From contig QANY01009007.1 of NCBI GenBank assembly GCA_003255025.1, positions 434,001-498,000 on the forward strand: a stretch of DNA of 64,000 nucleotides. The letters are read 5' to 3'. Under the pieces are notes generated by a model. It was not told the origin of the DNA. It saw only the letters and a program-made list of their open reading frames with translations, and searched no databases. Source of the DNA: Datisca glomerata. Its lineage: Eukaryota; Streptophyta; Magnoliopsida; Cucurbitales; Datiscaceae. How positions within the stretch are numbered: position 1 is the first letter of the stretch; each line of letters starts with the position of its first letter. Shown one piece after another: positions 11,703 through 22,520 of this stretch. A program made the translations under genes and the position numbers.

Positions 11703-11838
11703 AAGCTTTGTTTACAATACAAGGTTTGCTCTCAAATAAAACGGTCAAACACTTGTTTCGCAGAAACAGGGAACCTATCACTTACAAAATAGGAGAGGAA
11801 GAAAGCTTTGTTTACAATACAAGGTTTGCTCTCAAATA
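11703..11838. repeat. 36-bp direct repeat offset by 100 bp at an inverted EPRV junction
   Basis: 'aagctttgtttacaatacaa' and the following 16 bases occur identically at 11703-11738 and 11803-11838. It is minus-strand leader sequence. The first copy abuts the plus-strand promoter of copy 1, and the second belongs to copy 2. The 64 bases between contain fragments of promoter and leader. This looks like a repair scar between convergent copies. Confidence 0.8.
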
Positions 11839-12289
11839 GTTAAGAATTAAAAACAAGCTCTAAGAAATAAATGGGAGAAGGCTAGCTATTTATAGCCAAG
11901 TAAAGTGGAGTTCTCGGGAGCCAATCACTTACCTGAGCTATTCTACTCTACAAAAGTAAGAACATTTGACATTTCTACTTTGTATACTTTTGACTAAGAA
12001 TAATAAAAAATATAAATAGTTGCCTAATTATTTGACAACTAGTACAACTATTACAGAAAATGTTAAGTTACAAAGATTCCTCGATAATTATTTTCTCAGT
12101 CTTCGTGTCCTGATCGCTCTCGTGTTCTGGTTCAGCCATTATTGTTGATCCTTGATAATTGTTATCTTGGACTTTTGTGTCTTGATTGTTGATCATAGTT
12201 ATTGTTTGGAAAATTCACTGTAACTTATTGTTATGCATTGGATTCTTGATTGTGGAGAAGCCATTATTACATATCTTGAAAATCATTAT
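11839..12289 (-). promoter_or_regulatory. EPRV leader, promoter and 3' noncoding region (copy 2)
   Basis: Minus-strand leader, a TATA box (TATAAATA, 11887-11894 on the reverse strand), and upstream 3' noncoding sequence with GATAATTGTTATC dyads (near 12155). On the minus strand it directly follows an RNase H end and an ORF2 start codon, so ORF2 is deleted in this copy. Confidence 0.7.
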
Positions 12290-12672
12290 GACAGTGGAGA
12301 AGCCATCTTGTTTATCCCTACAAAAATTACCGGGTCATAAAATGAGGAACTGAATTATCAATGCCTTTAATGAATTCAATATCAAAATAAAAGATACTAC
12401 GTATGGACTGCCATCTAGCACAAATTTATTTTGAAGCAATATTTTTAAGATCTTTCTCTAGAACATGTTTCGTAGATTTACAGTCAATCTTTAAAAGGAA
12501 TTTTTATTTAATATTTCATCTTGGAATTTTTGTATATATAGAATAACTAATAAAATTTCCTTTTTAATTGTAATATAATTGATTTGTGATTAGGACCACG
12601 TTCCAGATGTGAACCTAACAATCTATTAAGGTGACTATGGAGAGATTTTCTGTAATAGGATACCTCCACATT
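12290..12672 (-). pseudogene. EPRV RNase H remnant with ORF2 start, lineage A (copy 2)
   Basis: Read on the minus strand, it begins at the Gly-rich RNase H segment (CGGIL...) near 12672. It runs through the C-terminal FDIEFIKG region to the ATGG of ORF2 at about 12293. There the sequence switches to 3' noncoding DNA, so all of ORF2 is lost. Several stops interrupt it. Upstream RT is absent; at 12673 the sequence changes to copy 3. Confidence 0.75.
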
Positions 12673-13189
12673 AGTAAAAACATTTTACATTTCTACTTTT
12701 GTCTACTTTTGACTAAAAATAGTAAAAAGCATAAATAGTTGCCTAATTATTTGACAACTAGTACAACTATTATAGAAAATGACAAATTACAAAGATTCCT
12801 CGATAATTGTTATCTTAGTCTTTGTGTCTTGATCGTTTCTTTTTTCTGGTGCAGCCACTATTGTTGATCTTTGATAACTACTATCTTGGACCTTAGTGTC
12901 TTATTTTTGCTTTATTTTGTAGAGGGCACTGTTGTTGATCCTTGATAATTGTTATCTTGGATTCTTGTGTCCTGGTCGTTGATTTTGGAGAAATCATAAT
13001 TATTGTCTGAAAAAGTTAGTGTGACTAATGCCATTGATAATTGCTTGTCTTTGAATATTATTATACGACCTTTGCATTGTTCTGAGGTGTAATCATGATA
13101 CATGTTCAAGATTTCTTGATTCTTTGATTTTGATTATTTCAAACATTGACATTTTTCCAAAGGTGAATTATTTCTCTTTATTTATCATT
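12673..13189 (-). other. EPRV 3' noncoding region (copy 3)
   Basis: Minus-strand sequence between the ORF2 end and the lost promoter. It has the conserved 'acatttctacttttgtctac' block and GATAATTGTTATC dyads near 12805 and 12945. It is truncated before the TATA box by the fusion to copy 2. No gene is seen. Confidence 0.65.
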
Positions 13190-14399
13190 ACTGAGACTGA
13201 TGTCATCAAATCGGTCCTTCAATTGTTGAAGGGTAATATTTCTGGATGATCGTCAATTTTGGATTTTTGGTTTGAATGTGAGACTTGACTCTTCAGATTA
13301 TCCAAAGTCAGAATCGTCATTGTCTTTTAAAATGAGAAATATTTTCTTTTGGATCAATTTTTTCTTTAATTTGGACTTTGGCTTTTTGACTTTTGATTTA
13401 CCATTTGAAGAGGGTTTGGACTTGGGTTTGGATAAATTTGGACTGGATGATTTGATTCATGGAGCTAGGTAAATGGGCTCATTAATCTTTAATGGAGCTT
13501 GGATAAAAGGATTTACTAGTCTCATAATGTGGTGAACACTCACAAATGCAATAATTTTCTGGGTATTCAACTCATCTCACATTTTAACTTAATATTCTCT
13601 AGTAGTGATTTCATTTTTATCCGAGTATTGCCATTTCAAAATCCAAGGTATTTTGTATTTTCTTGAAAAACATAGTATTTTGTGAAAGGAGGCCTCAATT
13701 GGTGAGGGCTTGTAAACCTTTGAAAATAAATTGAAACATTGTTGTAAATCAATTGGGAAAATTTCTAAGGTAAGACCATGAATGGACCACCATTTAAAGA
13801 ACCAATTTGGAAATCAAATTTGAAATTCTTATCGAAATTCAAAAACCAAAAGTGAGAAAAAATACTATTTTGATGCAGAAAAATCATGTGCCATGCATCA
13901 GTATAGTCAAAATATTTATATTATTTTTTATTCAAAAGTATTTTGAAACTCGAAGGATGGATTTTCCAATCCTCCATTGTTATGATCTTGAGGACATAGA
14001 AAGAATGGTAAATGATTCTTTCCTCAGAATTTTTGATTGGGCTAATTTTTATGGATTTTGTTTCTAAGAGAATGTCTCTGTAGAAATTGAGATTTATTAT
14101 TGTGTTCGGGGACATAATGGAGTTTGGGATGAAATGGGTTGTGGTAATTTATGTTGTATCCTTCAGATGAGTAAATGAAGGCCCAATATGAAACAGATTT
14201 TCACTGTGCATTATTTAAAAATGTGAAATTAGTTGGTCAAGTGATTGAGCTTTAAAAGATTGAGTATTTGGGAAAGGGTCAAATTATTTGACTAGAGTTG
14301 ATTGATAATCGGGTCTGATGGAGTCAAGTATTGCTGATTGGGCTTGGTTAGGAGTAGAAGACTCCTATTTAATTTGGGCCCTAAAGGCTAATTGTTGAG
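13190..14399 (-). pseudogene. EPRV ORF2 main part, lineage B (copy 3)
   Basis: On the minus strand: an Asn/Gln-rich N-terminal part (near 14300-14390), then FYRDILLETKSIKISPIKNS (near 14020-14080), an EDWKIHPSS block, a Trp-rich block, then a Lys/Pro-rich and acidic C-terminus near 13210-13450. Interrupted by stops and frameshifts. Function unknown. In frame history it is the continuation of the AlkB-like domain next to it. Confidence 0.7.
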
Positions 14400-14890
14400 T
14401 CAAAAACTCTGTTATTTTTTAACCATTCATCATATGATTTCTGAAAGTGATATTGATTCCTTTTATCAAGGATTCCTCAGCATGCTTGTGATATTTTTGA
14501 AATTCATCAGGCATGATGAAGAAAGTTTCTTCTAGTATAAAAATTATTTTATTGTTTTATTTGAAAATTCAATTTTGAAAATTGCTTGTCCCAATAGTTT
14601 CACAGTTAAAATTTTTCTGTTATGAAAACCTGTTTTCCACCCTTTTCATACCATTAAATTATTGTTGCATTAAAGTCATGCTTCAACCCAACATCTTCTA
14701 AAAAAATTTTCGATTCATAAATCATGTCATTTCTTGGATATTCAAATCCATTATGACTATAATTAATGAATGTGAGTTTTGAGTAAAAAGCGGTTGTCTT
14801 GCCATTGAGCTTCTTGATTGTAAAAGAGTTTTGATTGAGTATTCTGGATTATACCTTTCCGTATTCTAGCAGGTTGAATTCTTCTATTGA
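14400..14890 (-). pseudogene. AlkB-like dioxygenase domain of ORF2, HxD lost (copy 3)
   Basis: Minus-strand homologue of the domain described in copy 4. The ATG is changed to ATA near 14886. The leading region (LEYGKVE-like, then INYGHNGFEYPRND) and the tail before the ORF2 core are recognisable. About 20 bases carrying the iron-binding H-x-D are deleted near 14630, so this copy could not bind iron even if its frame were open. Confidence 0.7.
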
Positions 14891-15660
14891 AGATTCTGGG
14901 AATGTTTTCCTGCAAAAGTTCATGAGAAAGAAAGTTAGGAGTTGAATTAATAATATGAGTAAATTAAATATTGAATAAAAAATGCTTAAAATAGATTGTT
15001 ACCTGGCAAATTTTGTTTGGAAGGAATCTCGAAACATGTTTTGCAGATTCATAAACAATTAAAAAAATTATTTTAAAAAATAACTTGTATAATCTGATTA
15101 ATCAAATAATAAAATTCAAATTATGGAAATTTAATTGATTGAAACAATTTGTTTTTTTCTTACAGAGGTAATTAAATTATTTTATTTTATTACTTTGGCA
15201 AGAAATTTAAAGTATTTCCAGTATTGTTTAACACATTTGCTAATACAAACAATCAAGAAATGAAAACCACTATTGTCTAATAAGAATATTATTAATGCAG
15301 ACAATCGAGAAATCAGTAAATTGATTAAAGTGTTTAATAATTATATTCTGAATTTTACATGGAGCAAATTTAAGATCGAATGACATTATTTTTCATTTAT
15401 AATGATTAAATATAATTTTTTATCTATCAATCTGGTTTTGCCGAAATCCAGATTTTATGTCAACAGTATCTCCAAGTCTGTTGATAAAGTCTCTTTTAGT
15501 TGATATTGGATATTTTATCCATTCTAGGACGTTGTTGTAAGGGTTAGTAATTAATGAGGAACTCTTCGTTTAAGATTTTAATTTGATTTTGAAGAGCTTG
15601 TTCTTCAATTTTGTCTTGCAGAAAACATAATTGTTTTCTTTTGCAAGAAATTAAGTTTAT
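14891..15660 (-). pseudogene. EPRV RT remnant and RNase H tail, lineage B (copy 3)
   Basis: On the minus strand: RT start near 15560 (INYKP-like, then a PIPNKRD-like block), the IDK..FGHYK region, then the lineage B lesion near 15220-15350. There the catalytic tetrad is replaced by two degenerate tandem units (CINNILI type). The RT end then joins the last part of RNase H (KHV...) near 15040, so the RNase H core is missing. Stops are frequent. Confidence 0.7.
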
Positions 15661-16055
15661 GGATTTGATGACATGATTTTATTTTAGAGTTTTCAATTTC
15701 TCATTGTGAGAAAAAAGAAGAAATTTGAATTTTACAGGTTCATTCATGGGATATGTAATTATCTCATCATGCTCTGTTGTAAATGGATACAACAAATAGA
15801 TGAATGGTAAACCCAATATTATTTTGTCTGTCATATCTTTTACTAAGAAAAATGATGTTTTAAAACATATATTGTGTTGGTAAATATGAACTTTGGGGAT
15901 TTCATATTTGATATACATACAAGTACCATTGGCAGATAACAAAGATTCTTTGGTCTTCTTGAAGTACTTGGTTGGAACGACTCCATCATGCATACAATTC
16001 AAGTCTGCTACTGAATTAACAAGAGCCATTGTTGTGAAATCCAAATCTTAAATTA
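15661..16055 (-). pseudogene. EPRV aspartic protease remnant (copy 3)
   Basis: Open at 15679-16044 on the minus strand (121 codons). It starts at DFTTMALVNSVADLNC, where the catalytic DSGAD has become NSVAD, so it is inactive. Then TKYFKKTKESL, IPKVHIYQ, and the retropepsin-type second motif IILGLPFI, ending HNEKLKTLK. The length fits the protease segment of the EPRV polyprotein. Confidence 0.8.
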
Positions 16056-16745
16056 TTGTTTTGACTATTATGTGCCACTTTTTTATTTTGATCTCATTAA
16101 GAATTTAGATGAAATTGTCATTGTTTTGATGGTTGATAACAGGTTTTTCAACCTCATTATCAGAAAATGAAAATTTACTAGGTTCTCCTCATTCACTAGA
16201 TTCCTGATTCTTAATTAAACTCTCTATTTTTATGAGGTTTAATTTTTCTATTATTTCTGTATTTGAATTTTTTGAATTTTTGAATTCTTTTATTTCAATT
16301 TTAATATTTTTAATTTCTTTCTGAAGTTCTGGTAGAGCAACTTCTTCTTCCTTTCCTTTAACCTTATTGAATTTTTCAAAGGTTTGTGAAAGGCCTGCGG
16401 TATTGTTATTATTAGACTTAGAATTTTGTTTCTTTTGAATTACTTTCTTAAGTCTTTCTAGTTATTATTGTTTTAATCTGGATTCTGAATTTTGCTAATT
16501 AAATCCAACAAGAGATTTTTTTGTTCTTCATTTTTATTTAAAACATTTATTTTTTTATAACAACTATTCCTACACCCTATTGAGATGTTAGGAGAATCAT
16601 TGTGTGAACTTGAAGAGTCTGATTCAGAGGATTCAGGGGATTCAAATTCTCCTAAATCTTCATTACTACTCTCATAATATTCTATTGTTTCTATGATACT
16701 AAACAATTCTTGTTTATCTTCGTCAAAGATTTTTAATTGATTTTT
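16056..16745 (-). pseudogene. EPRV coat-protein tail and acidic/coiled linker (copy 3)
   Basis: Minus-strand segment between knuckle and protease: a Ser/Glu-rich acidic part (open 16473-16706, IETIEYYESSNEDLGEFE), then Lys/Glu/Asn-rich sequence with coiled-coil character. It starts abruptly near 16745, where copy 4's ORF2 end (EQIRINLLKIN) is fused to NQLKI-like sequence. The breakpoint lies in similar Asn/Lys-rich text. Confidence 0.7.
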
Positions 16746-17999
16746 AACAGATTGATCCGAATTTGTTCATTATCACTGAGATCAATATTATTGAATGGGT
16801 CATTCAATTGCTGAGGAGTAACCTCTCTAGATGATTGATCTTTTTGGATTGTTGGTTTAATTTGGTGACTTGATTCTGCAAATGATTCAGAGCCAGATTC
16901 ATTATTGTCTTCTGAAAGGAGAAGCATTTTTTGGATTGATTTTTTCTCCAACTTGGATTTTGGCTTCGTGGCCCTGGATTTACCCTTTGAAGAGGGTTTG
17001 GATTCAGGTTTTGATTTGGGTTTGGGAGAATTCAAATTGGATAGTTTTATTGGTGGAGCTAGGTGAGTGGACTCATTAATTTCTAATGGAGCTTGGATGA
17101 AAAGATTTTCTAGTCTCATATTGGGATTGACACTCACAAATTCATGATTGATGGATGCAATAATTTTCTGGGTATTCAATTTATCCCACCATTTAACATA
17201 ATATTGTCTGGTGAAGATTCCATTTCAATCGAGTATTGTCATTTCAAAATCTACAGTATTTTATATTTATTTAAAAAATAAAGTATTTGAGGAAAAGAAA
17301 CTTCAATTGGTGAAGGTTCGTGTATTTCCAGAAATAAATTAAAAGTTTGTTGAAAATCGATTGGAGAAGAGTCTAAGGTAATATCATGAATGGACCACCA
17401 TTTTAAGAACCAATTTGGAAAATCATTTTTGAAATTGTTATAAAAAATCACTACTTTATTCAAAGAAAATCTTGTGCCAAGCATCAATATAGAAAAAATA
17501 ATTATGTTTTTTTATTTAAGAGTATTTTGAAATCTGAAGAATGGATTTTCCAATCCTCCATGGTCATGATTCTGAGATGTTGAAGGAATGATAGAATATA
17601 TTTCCTTCAGAATTCTTTGTTGACCTAATTTTTGTAGAAATTAAGATTTTTGTCTTTGTGGCATGGGATGAAATGGAAAATTGGAAGGAAATAAGATTTT
17701 GCTATTTCACCAGGTTCTTTCATATGAGCAAATGGAGGCTCAATATGAAAGAGATTTTTACTGAGATTTTTCTGAAATATTGGGATGATTCGTTGTATTT
17801 TGTGATTGGTTGATTGAATGATTGGGCATTAAAAGGTTGAGTAATTGGGTCAAATTGGTTGACCATGATTGATTGGTAATTGAGTCTGATAGACCCAAAT
17901 ATTGCTGATTGGGCTTGGTTAGGAGTAGAAGACTCCTCGTTGATTTGGGCCTTAAGGGCCAATTGTTGAGTCGAAGACTCTTCTATTATTGAACCATTC
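16746..17999 (-). pseudogene. EPRV ORF2 main part, lineage B (copy 4)
   Basis: Best preserved ORF2 of lineage B, in three open stretches: 18115-17720, 17487-17251 and 17179-16733 on the minus strand. The first is continuous with the AlkB tail, showing that AlkB and ORF2 are one protein. Blocks: STQQLALKAQINEESSTPNQ, QFDPITQPFNAQSF, then a Trp-rich FPNWFLKWWSIHD, then a basic Lys/Ser/Pro region (KPKSKPESKPSSKGKSRA), then an acidic tail. No known fold is recognised beyond AlkB. Confidence 0.75.
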
Positions 18000-18529
18000 A
18001 TCATTCTCACATGATTTCTGAAACTGATGTTGATTCTTTTGGTTAAGAATTCCACGACATGCCTATGAATTTTTTGAAATCCATCAAGCATGATGAAGAA
18101 AGTTCCTTCCAACATTAGAAATTCTTTAATTGTTTTGTCCGAAAATTAAATTTTGAAAATTTCTTGTCCTAATAGGTTCACAGTTGAAATTTTGCTGTTA
18201 TCATGACGGATTTCATTATCCTTGTGAAAACCTATTTTTCCTCATTTCTCATACCATTCTCACGGATTTCATCATTCTCACATGATTTCTGAAACTGATG
18301 TTGATTCTTTTGGTTAAGGATTTCACGGCATGCCTATGAATTTTTTGAAATCCATCAAGCATGATAAAGAAAGTTCCTTCCAACATTAGAAATTCTTTAA
18401 TTGTTTTTTCCAAAAATTAAATTTTGAAAATTGCTTGTCCTAATATGTTCACAGTTAAAATTTTGCTGTTATCATAACGGATTTCATTATCCTTGTGAAA
18501 ACCTATTTTTCCTCATTTCTCATACCATT
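18000..18529. repeat. Tandem duplication (2 x 259 bp) of the AlkB catalytic half
   Basis: 18000-18258 and 18271-18529 are near-identical at a constant offset of 271, separated by 12 bases (ctcacggatttc). Each unit contains the H-x-D and R-I-N-I-S-F-R coding parts. They differ at several positions, so the event is not recent. Confidence 0.9.
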
Positions 18530-18780
18530 GAATTAAGGATGTATTGAAATCATGCCACAATCCAATTTCTTCCAAATTTTTATCCAATTCATTAATCCAG
18601 TCATCTCTTAAATATTCGAATCCATTATGACCATAATTAAAGGATGGAATTTTTTAGCAAAAATCGGCTGCCCTGCTATTGAGCTTCTTGATTTTAAAAG
18701 AATTTTGGTTGAGTGTTCTAGGCTCTACCTTTCCATATTCTAGTAGGCCAGATTCCTCAAATTGCTCCATCGCAGAATCT
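18000..18780 (-). pseudogene. AlkB-like 2OG-Fe(II) dioxygenase domain at the ORF2 N-terminus (copy 4)
   Basis: AlkB enzymes remove methyl groups from nucleic acids using Fe(II) and 2-oxoglutarate. The minus-strand start codon is at 18780-18778, followed by EESGLLEYG-like sequence. The core shows IGFHKDNE, with the H-x-D iron ligands at 18226-18218, and a TVNLLG strand. Then comes GFQKIHRHVVEF, with the distal His at 18061-18059, and KRINISFRNH, with the 2OG-binding Arg pair at 18037-18035 and 18019-18017. Spacing and order fit viral AlkB domains. A 271-bp tandem duplication (18000-18529) disrupts the frame, and stops are present. The tail runs in frame into the ORF2 core. Host origin of this one copy is unlikely, because seven EPRV copies carry the domain at the same place. 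Confidence 0.85.
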
Positions 18781-19510
18781 GAGTATGATTTCCTGTAAAA
18801 ATTACAAGTAATGGAGTCAAGAATTTAATTATTTATAAATTAAATATTGAAATCAAAATTGCCAAAAATAGATTGTTACCTAGCAAAACTTTATTTGGAA
18901 TTAATCTCAAAACATTTTTTGCAGATTCGTAATTAATCAAAATAAATTGTATGATTTGATCAATTATTTTAGGAATAATAAAATTTTAATCCTTGAAATA
19001 TAATTTTAGATTGAAACAATTTGATTCTTTTTGTAGAGATAATTAAACTAGTTTGTTTTATTATCATGGAAAACAATTTAAAGCGTTTCCAATATTATTT
19101 AACATATTCAAAAATAATAATATTACTAACACAACAATCGAGAAATTCAACCCGTATATGCAGACAATTAAGAAATCAACGAATTGGTTGAAAATTCCAT
19201 TTATTTTTCTTGGAGCATTTTTAAGACCAAATGGTATTATTTTCCATTTATAGTTACCAAATGTAATTTTGTACTTATCAATCCGGATTTGCCAGAATTC
19301 AAATTCAAAGAACACGATATCATTTCCCAATCTATTGATTAAGTCTCTTTTGTTTGGTATTGGATATCTTCTCCATCCCAAAATATGTTTGAGGGGCTTG
19401 TAATTGATCACTAAACGAGGAACTCCTCATTCAAAGATTTTATTTTAAAGAGCAGAATTTTGACGATGTTCCTTAGTTCTTTAGGATTTTATTCTATCTT
19501 GCAGAAAACA
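18781..19510 (-). pseudogene. EPRV RT remnant and RNase H tail, lineage B (copy 4)
   Basis: Minus strand, open 19411-19064: MINYKPLKHILGWRRYPIPN, KRDLINRLGND, FGNYKWKIIPFGLKNAP. Then NQFVDFLIVCIYG replaces the NQFTDFSIVYIDD type of lineage A, followed by a second degenerate unit. The thumb joins the RNase H C-terminus near 18930, so the RNase H catalytic core is absent. It overlaps the AlkB/ORF2 start. Confidence 0.8.
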
Positions 19511-19955
19511 TAGTTGTTTTTCTCTACAAAAAAGTTAGATTTACAGTTTTAAAAAAAAAAGAATTTTGGTTTAATGTTTTTAATTTCTCATTGTGAGAAA
19601 AAGAAAGAAATTTTAATTTAACAAGTTCGTCCATGGGATAAGTAGTTATCCCATCATGCTTTGTGGTAAAATGATACAATAGAGAAATGAATGATAAACC
19701 TAAAATAATTTTGTCAGTCATATTTTTTACTAAGACAAATGATGTTTTAAAATATACATTGTCTTTACAAATATGAACTTTAGGTATTTTATAATTGATA
19801 TGCATACGACTACTATTGGTAAAATACAAAGATTCTTTTGTTTTCTTGAAGTACTTGATCAAATATAGTCCTTCCTGCATACAGTTTAAATCTGCTCCAG
19901 AATCAACAAGAGCTATTGTAGTGAAATCAAAATCTTGAATTATTATTCTGATCAT
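19511..19955 (-). pseudogene. EPRV aspartic protease, active site retained (copy 4)
   Basis: Open frame 19955-19524 (143 codons). It carries LVDSGADLNCMQEG with the catalytic Asp, then IKYFKKTKESL, and IILGLSFI. The ends run into flanking polyprotein sequence and a stop near 19524. This is a retropepsin-like domain that would release the capsid and RT from the polyprotein. Its frame is open, but the neighbouring frames are broken. Confidence 0.8.
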
Positions 19956-20600
19956 TATGTTCTATTTTTTGATTTTGATATGATTAAGGATTTGGATGAA
20001 GTTATCATCGTTTTGATTATGGACAATAGGTTCTTCAACCTCATTATTCAAAATTAGAAATTTACTTGGTTCTCCTAGTTCACTTGATTTATGAATTTTA
20101 ATTAAACTCTTTATTTTTAGAAGGTTTAATTATTCTTTTATATCTGTGTTTGAATTTTTTAATTCTTTTAATTCAAATTTAATATTTTTAATTTCCTTTT
20201 GAAGTTCTTGTAAAGTAATTTGTTTTTCCTTTCTTTTTACCTTGTTGAATTTTTCAAGCGTTTGTGAAAGGTTTACAGTATTGTTATTATTAGACTTAGT
20301 ATATTCTTTCTTTAGAATTACATTTCAAAGTCTTCTAGGTATTCTTATTTTGATTCTGGATTTTTAATTTTACTAAATAGATCTAACAATAGATGTTCTT
20401 GTTTTTTATTTTTATTTAAAATATTAATTATTTGATAACAACTATCCCAACACCCCATTAAGATGTTAGAAGAGTCACTGTCAGAGCTTGAATTGTTATT
20501 TTCAGAGGATTCAGGGGATTTAAATTCTCCTAAATTTTCATTACTACTCTCACAATATTCTATTATTTCTAAGATTCTAAACAATTTTTATTTATCTTCT
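19956..20600 (-). pseudogene. EPRV acidic/coiled linker (copy 4)
   Basis: Minus-strand Ser/Glu-rich segment (open 20584-20345, ILEIIEYCESSNENLGEF) and a Lys/Glu/Asn-rich helical part before the protease. It is comparable to the acidic region next to the coat protein knuckle in caulimovirids. Broken by stops. Confidence 0.7.
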
Positions 20601-21540
20601 TCAGATATTTTTAATTGATTAATTTTATTTTTTGACTTGACAAGTGTTATAAAAATGACCATTCTAGCCACATTAACAATACTTAATTTTACTTTTATCA
20701 ATAGATTTTTTTATTGAATTTTCTTCTAGAATAACTCTTATTCTTAGATAAACGTTTGTCAAAATTTTTATTCTTTAGAAATTATTGGTCAAAATTTTAA
20801 TTTTTATTTTAGTGGTAATTTCTTCTATAAGGCTTGTGGGTCCTTCTAGGGCTTAAATGAGAATTTTTCCTATCTTTCTGGGAAAGAGCAATAGCGGATA
20901 AACCACACTGCTCGTAGAAATTGCCTAATTCATATTTGGCAGTTTTGATTTGTTTATTGATTTTAATATCAATGCACATTTTTAAACCTTCCTTTTGTAT
21001 TGTAGTAATTATTGTACCCTAGGTAAGACTATTATAGTCCATGTTTCCTAGGTCATACTAAGAATAATTCTAATTTTATGTGCGAACAAATTGGGTAATC
21101 CGTTAATAAAATTTTCTTTCCTGAAGGGTTGATTACTGTCATCCCTTGTCAGTACTCTAGACAAAAATATATTTTTGTACCAATTAAAATCACTTAGTGT
21201 TAGACAACTAATATTGGTTTATTGATCATGGATACACGATGTAACATTACTTGGAGATCCAATGAAGTGTTCAATTATTATGTAAAGAAGTGTATTAATG
21301 GCATCAGGAATTGTTTCCTGCTCTTCTCCAATATGTGTGGTTCCTTCAACATCAATCTTTACTACTGAAAGGATGGTATTTTTGGATTCTTCTGTGAGAT
21401 GTTTTTTCCACCAGGAATAAAACATTTCTATGAATCCTGTGACTAAAAGATTTATTACCTCATTGTGAAGTAACATGTGAATGGTGATGTAGCTGTTGGC
21501 TACCATCGCCATGTGTTATAATTTGTTGAGAACTTCATGC
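20601..21540 (-). pseudogene. EPRV coat protein core with damaged CCHC knuckle (copy 4)
   Basis: Minus strand: an ITIHMLLHNEVINLLVTGF and YSWWKKHLTEESKNT block (open 21512-21219), then RVLTRDDSNQPF and a NLFAHKIR-like block. The Lys-rich arm follows, and the CCHC knuckle at about 20681-20640, where the first Cys is Tyr and two stops intervene. This is the capsid region typical of caulimovirid polyproteins. Nonfunctional. Confidence 0.8.
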
Positions 21541-22520
21541 TAACAAATTCTATCAATATTTCATTCGTATAATTTCTCTGCAGACATAGAAAATTGATAA
21601 GCAAAAAATTTTTTAGGTGGATTCTGAACTATGGCTTTCCAATTTATTAATTTCTAAATTCTTGATGTATCTTCAATATTATTAATGTTTGAAGATTCAT
21701 AGACTATGGATGACTCATAGGTGGATTCTGACCTATGGCTTTCTGATTCTAAACTACTGTCTTGGTTAATAACCTAAATAGAAGACGATGATTCAACAGA
21801 TGTATGCTTCAATTCTTAAAGCATTTTATCAATATGTTTATTAAGAGGAACAATATTTAAAGTTATATTTTCTGAAAGATTTGTTAAGGCGTTTTCTTTC
21901 AGAGTTTCATTATGTTTAGGATCATGAATATCATTAACCTTATTTTCAAATTTATCTAATTATTTACCTATTATGATTAGACTTTGATTGGTGTAACTGA
22001 GTTGTTCAACTACTTTTTATTGGGTTCTTCCTTTGAAATCTTGAAAAGAAAAGTAGTGATCAAAGAATTTTGTGATTTATTATAATTTTTTCAGGTGGTG
22101 GATGACTAGCAGACACTACACTGGAGTCTTCCTTGATCCATCTAGATTTGGAAATTACTTTAATATTTTTATCATAAATATCCTCGATATAATCAAGGAA
22201 AAATATGTCAATTTTAAACTCTTGCATGAACGCCTTCCATTTAGCAAGGATAATTTTTCTTTTATCCATATTATATGAATCTCTCAACCTATTATGTCTA
22301 TCAAGATTGGCTTGGTCATTATTTTCTTTGGTTAGACCTTCCTAATCTAGTTTGTATTCTTTGCTCAAGGTGCCTAAACTTAGAACTAAGAGTTGAGGAT
22401 TAACAGGAGGTAAGGTTCCTTGGAAATATGATTCCCTGGGTGCTTTAGCTTCGTCAGATTGTTCAAACTTATTGTCAAAGACTCGCTGACTAACTTACGA
22501 ATTTGTGGCTATGCTTTTAA
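21541..22520 (-). pseudogene. EPRV ORF1 segment between movement and coat proteins (copy 4)
   Basis: Minus strand: open 22287-22060 (RDSYNMDKRKIILAKWKAFM, then DIFFLDYIE). An Asn/Ser/Glu-rich stretch with ESHRSES-like repeats follows up to the coat core. The segment is conserved in copies 9, 11, 14 and 16. No known domain is recognised. Confidence 0.65.

Noticed and set aside
11533..11781. Minus-strand 82-codon open frame across the copy 1 promoter
   Set aside because: It covers the TATA box and conserved noncoding blocks that are shared by all copies; equivalents elsewhere (33788-33970) are also noncoding.
13272..14067. Plus-strand open frames of 66 and 86 codons
   Set aside because: Antisense to the lineage B ORF2 of copy 3, whose conserved blocks are on the minus strand.
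18000..18780. AlkB region as a captured fragment of a host ALKBH gene
   Set aside because: The same domain sits at the same place in seven EPRV copies and is in frame with ORF2, so it was part of the viral lineage before integration.
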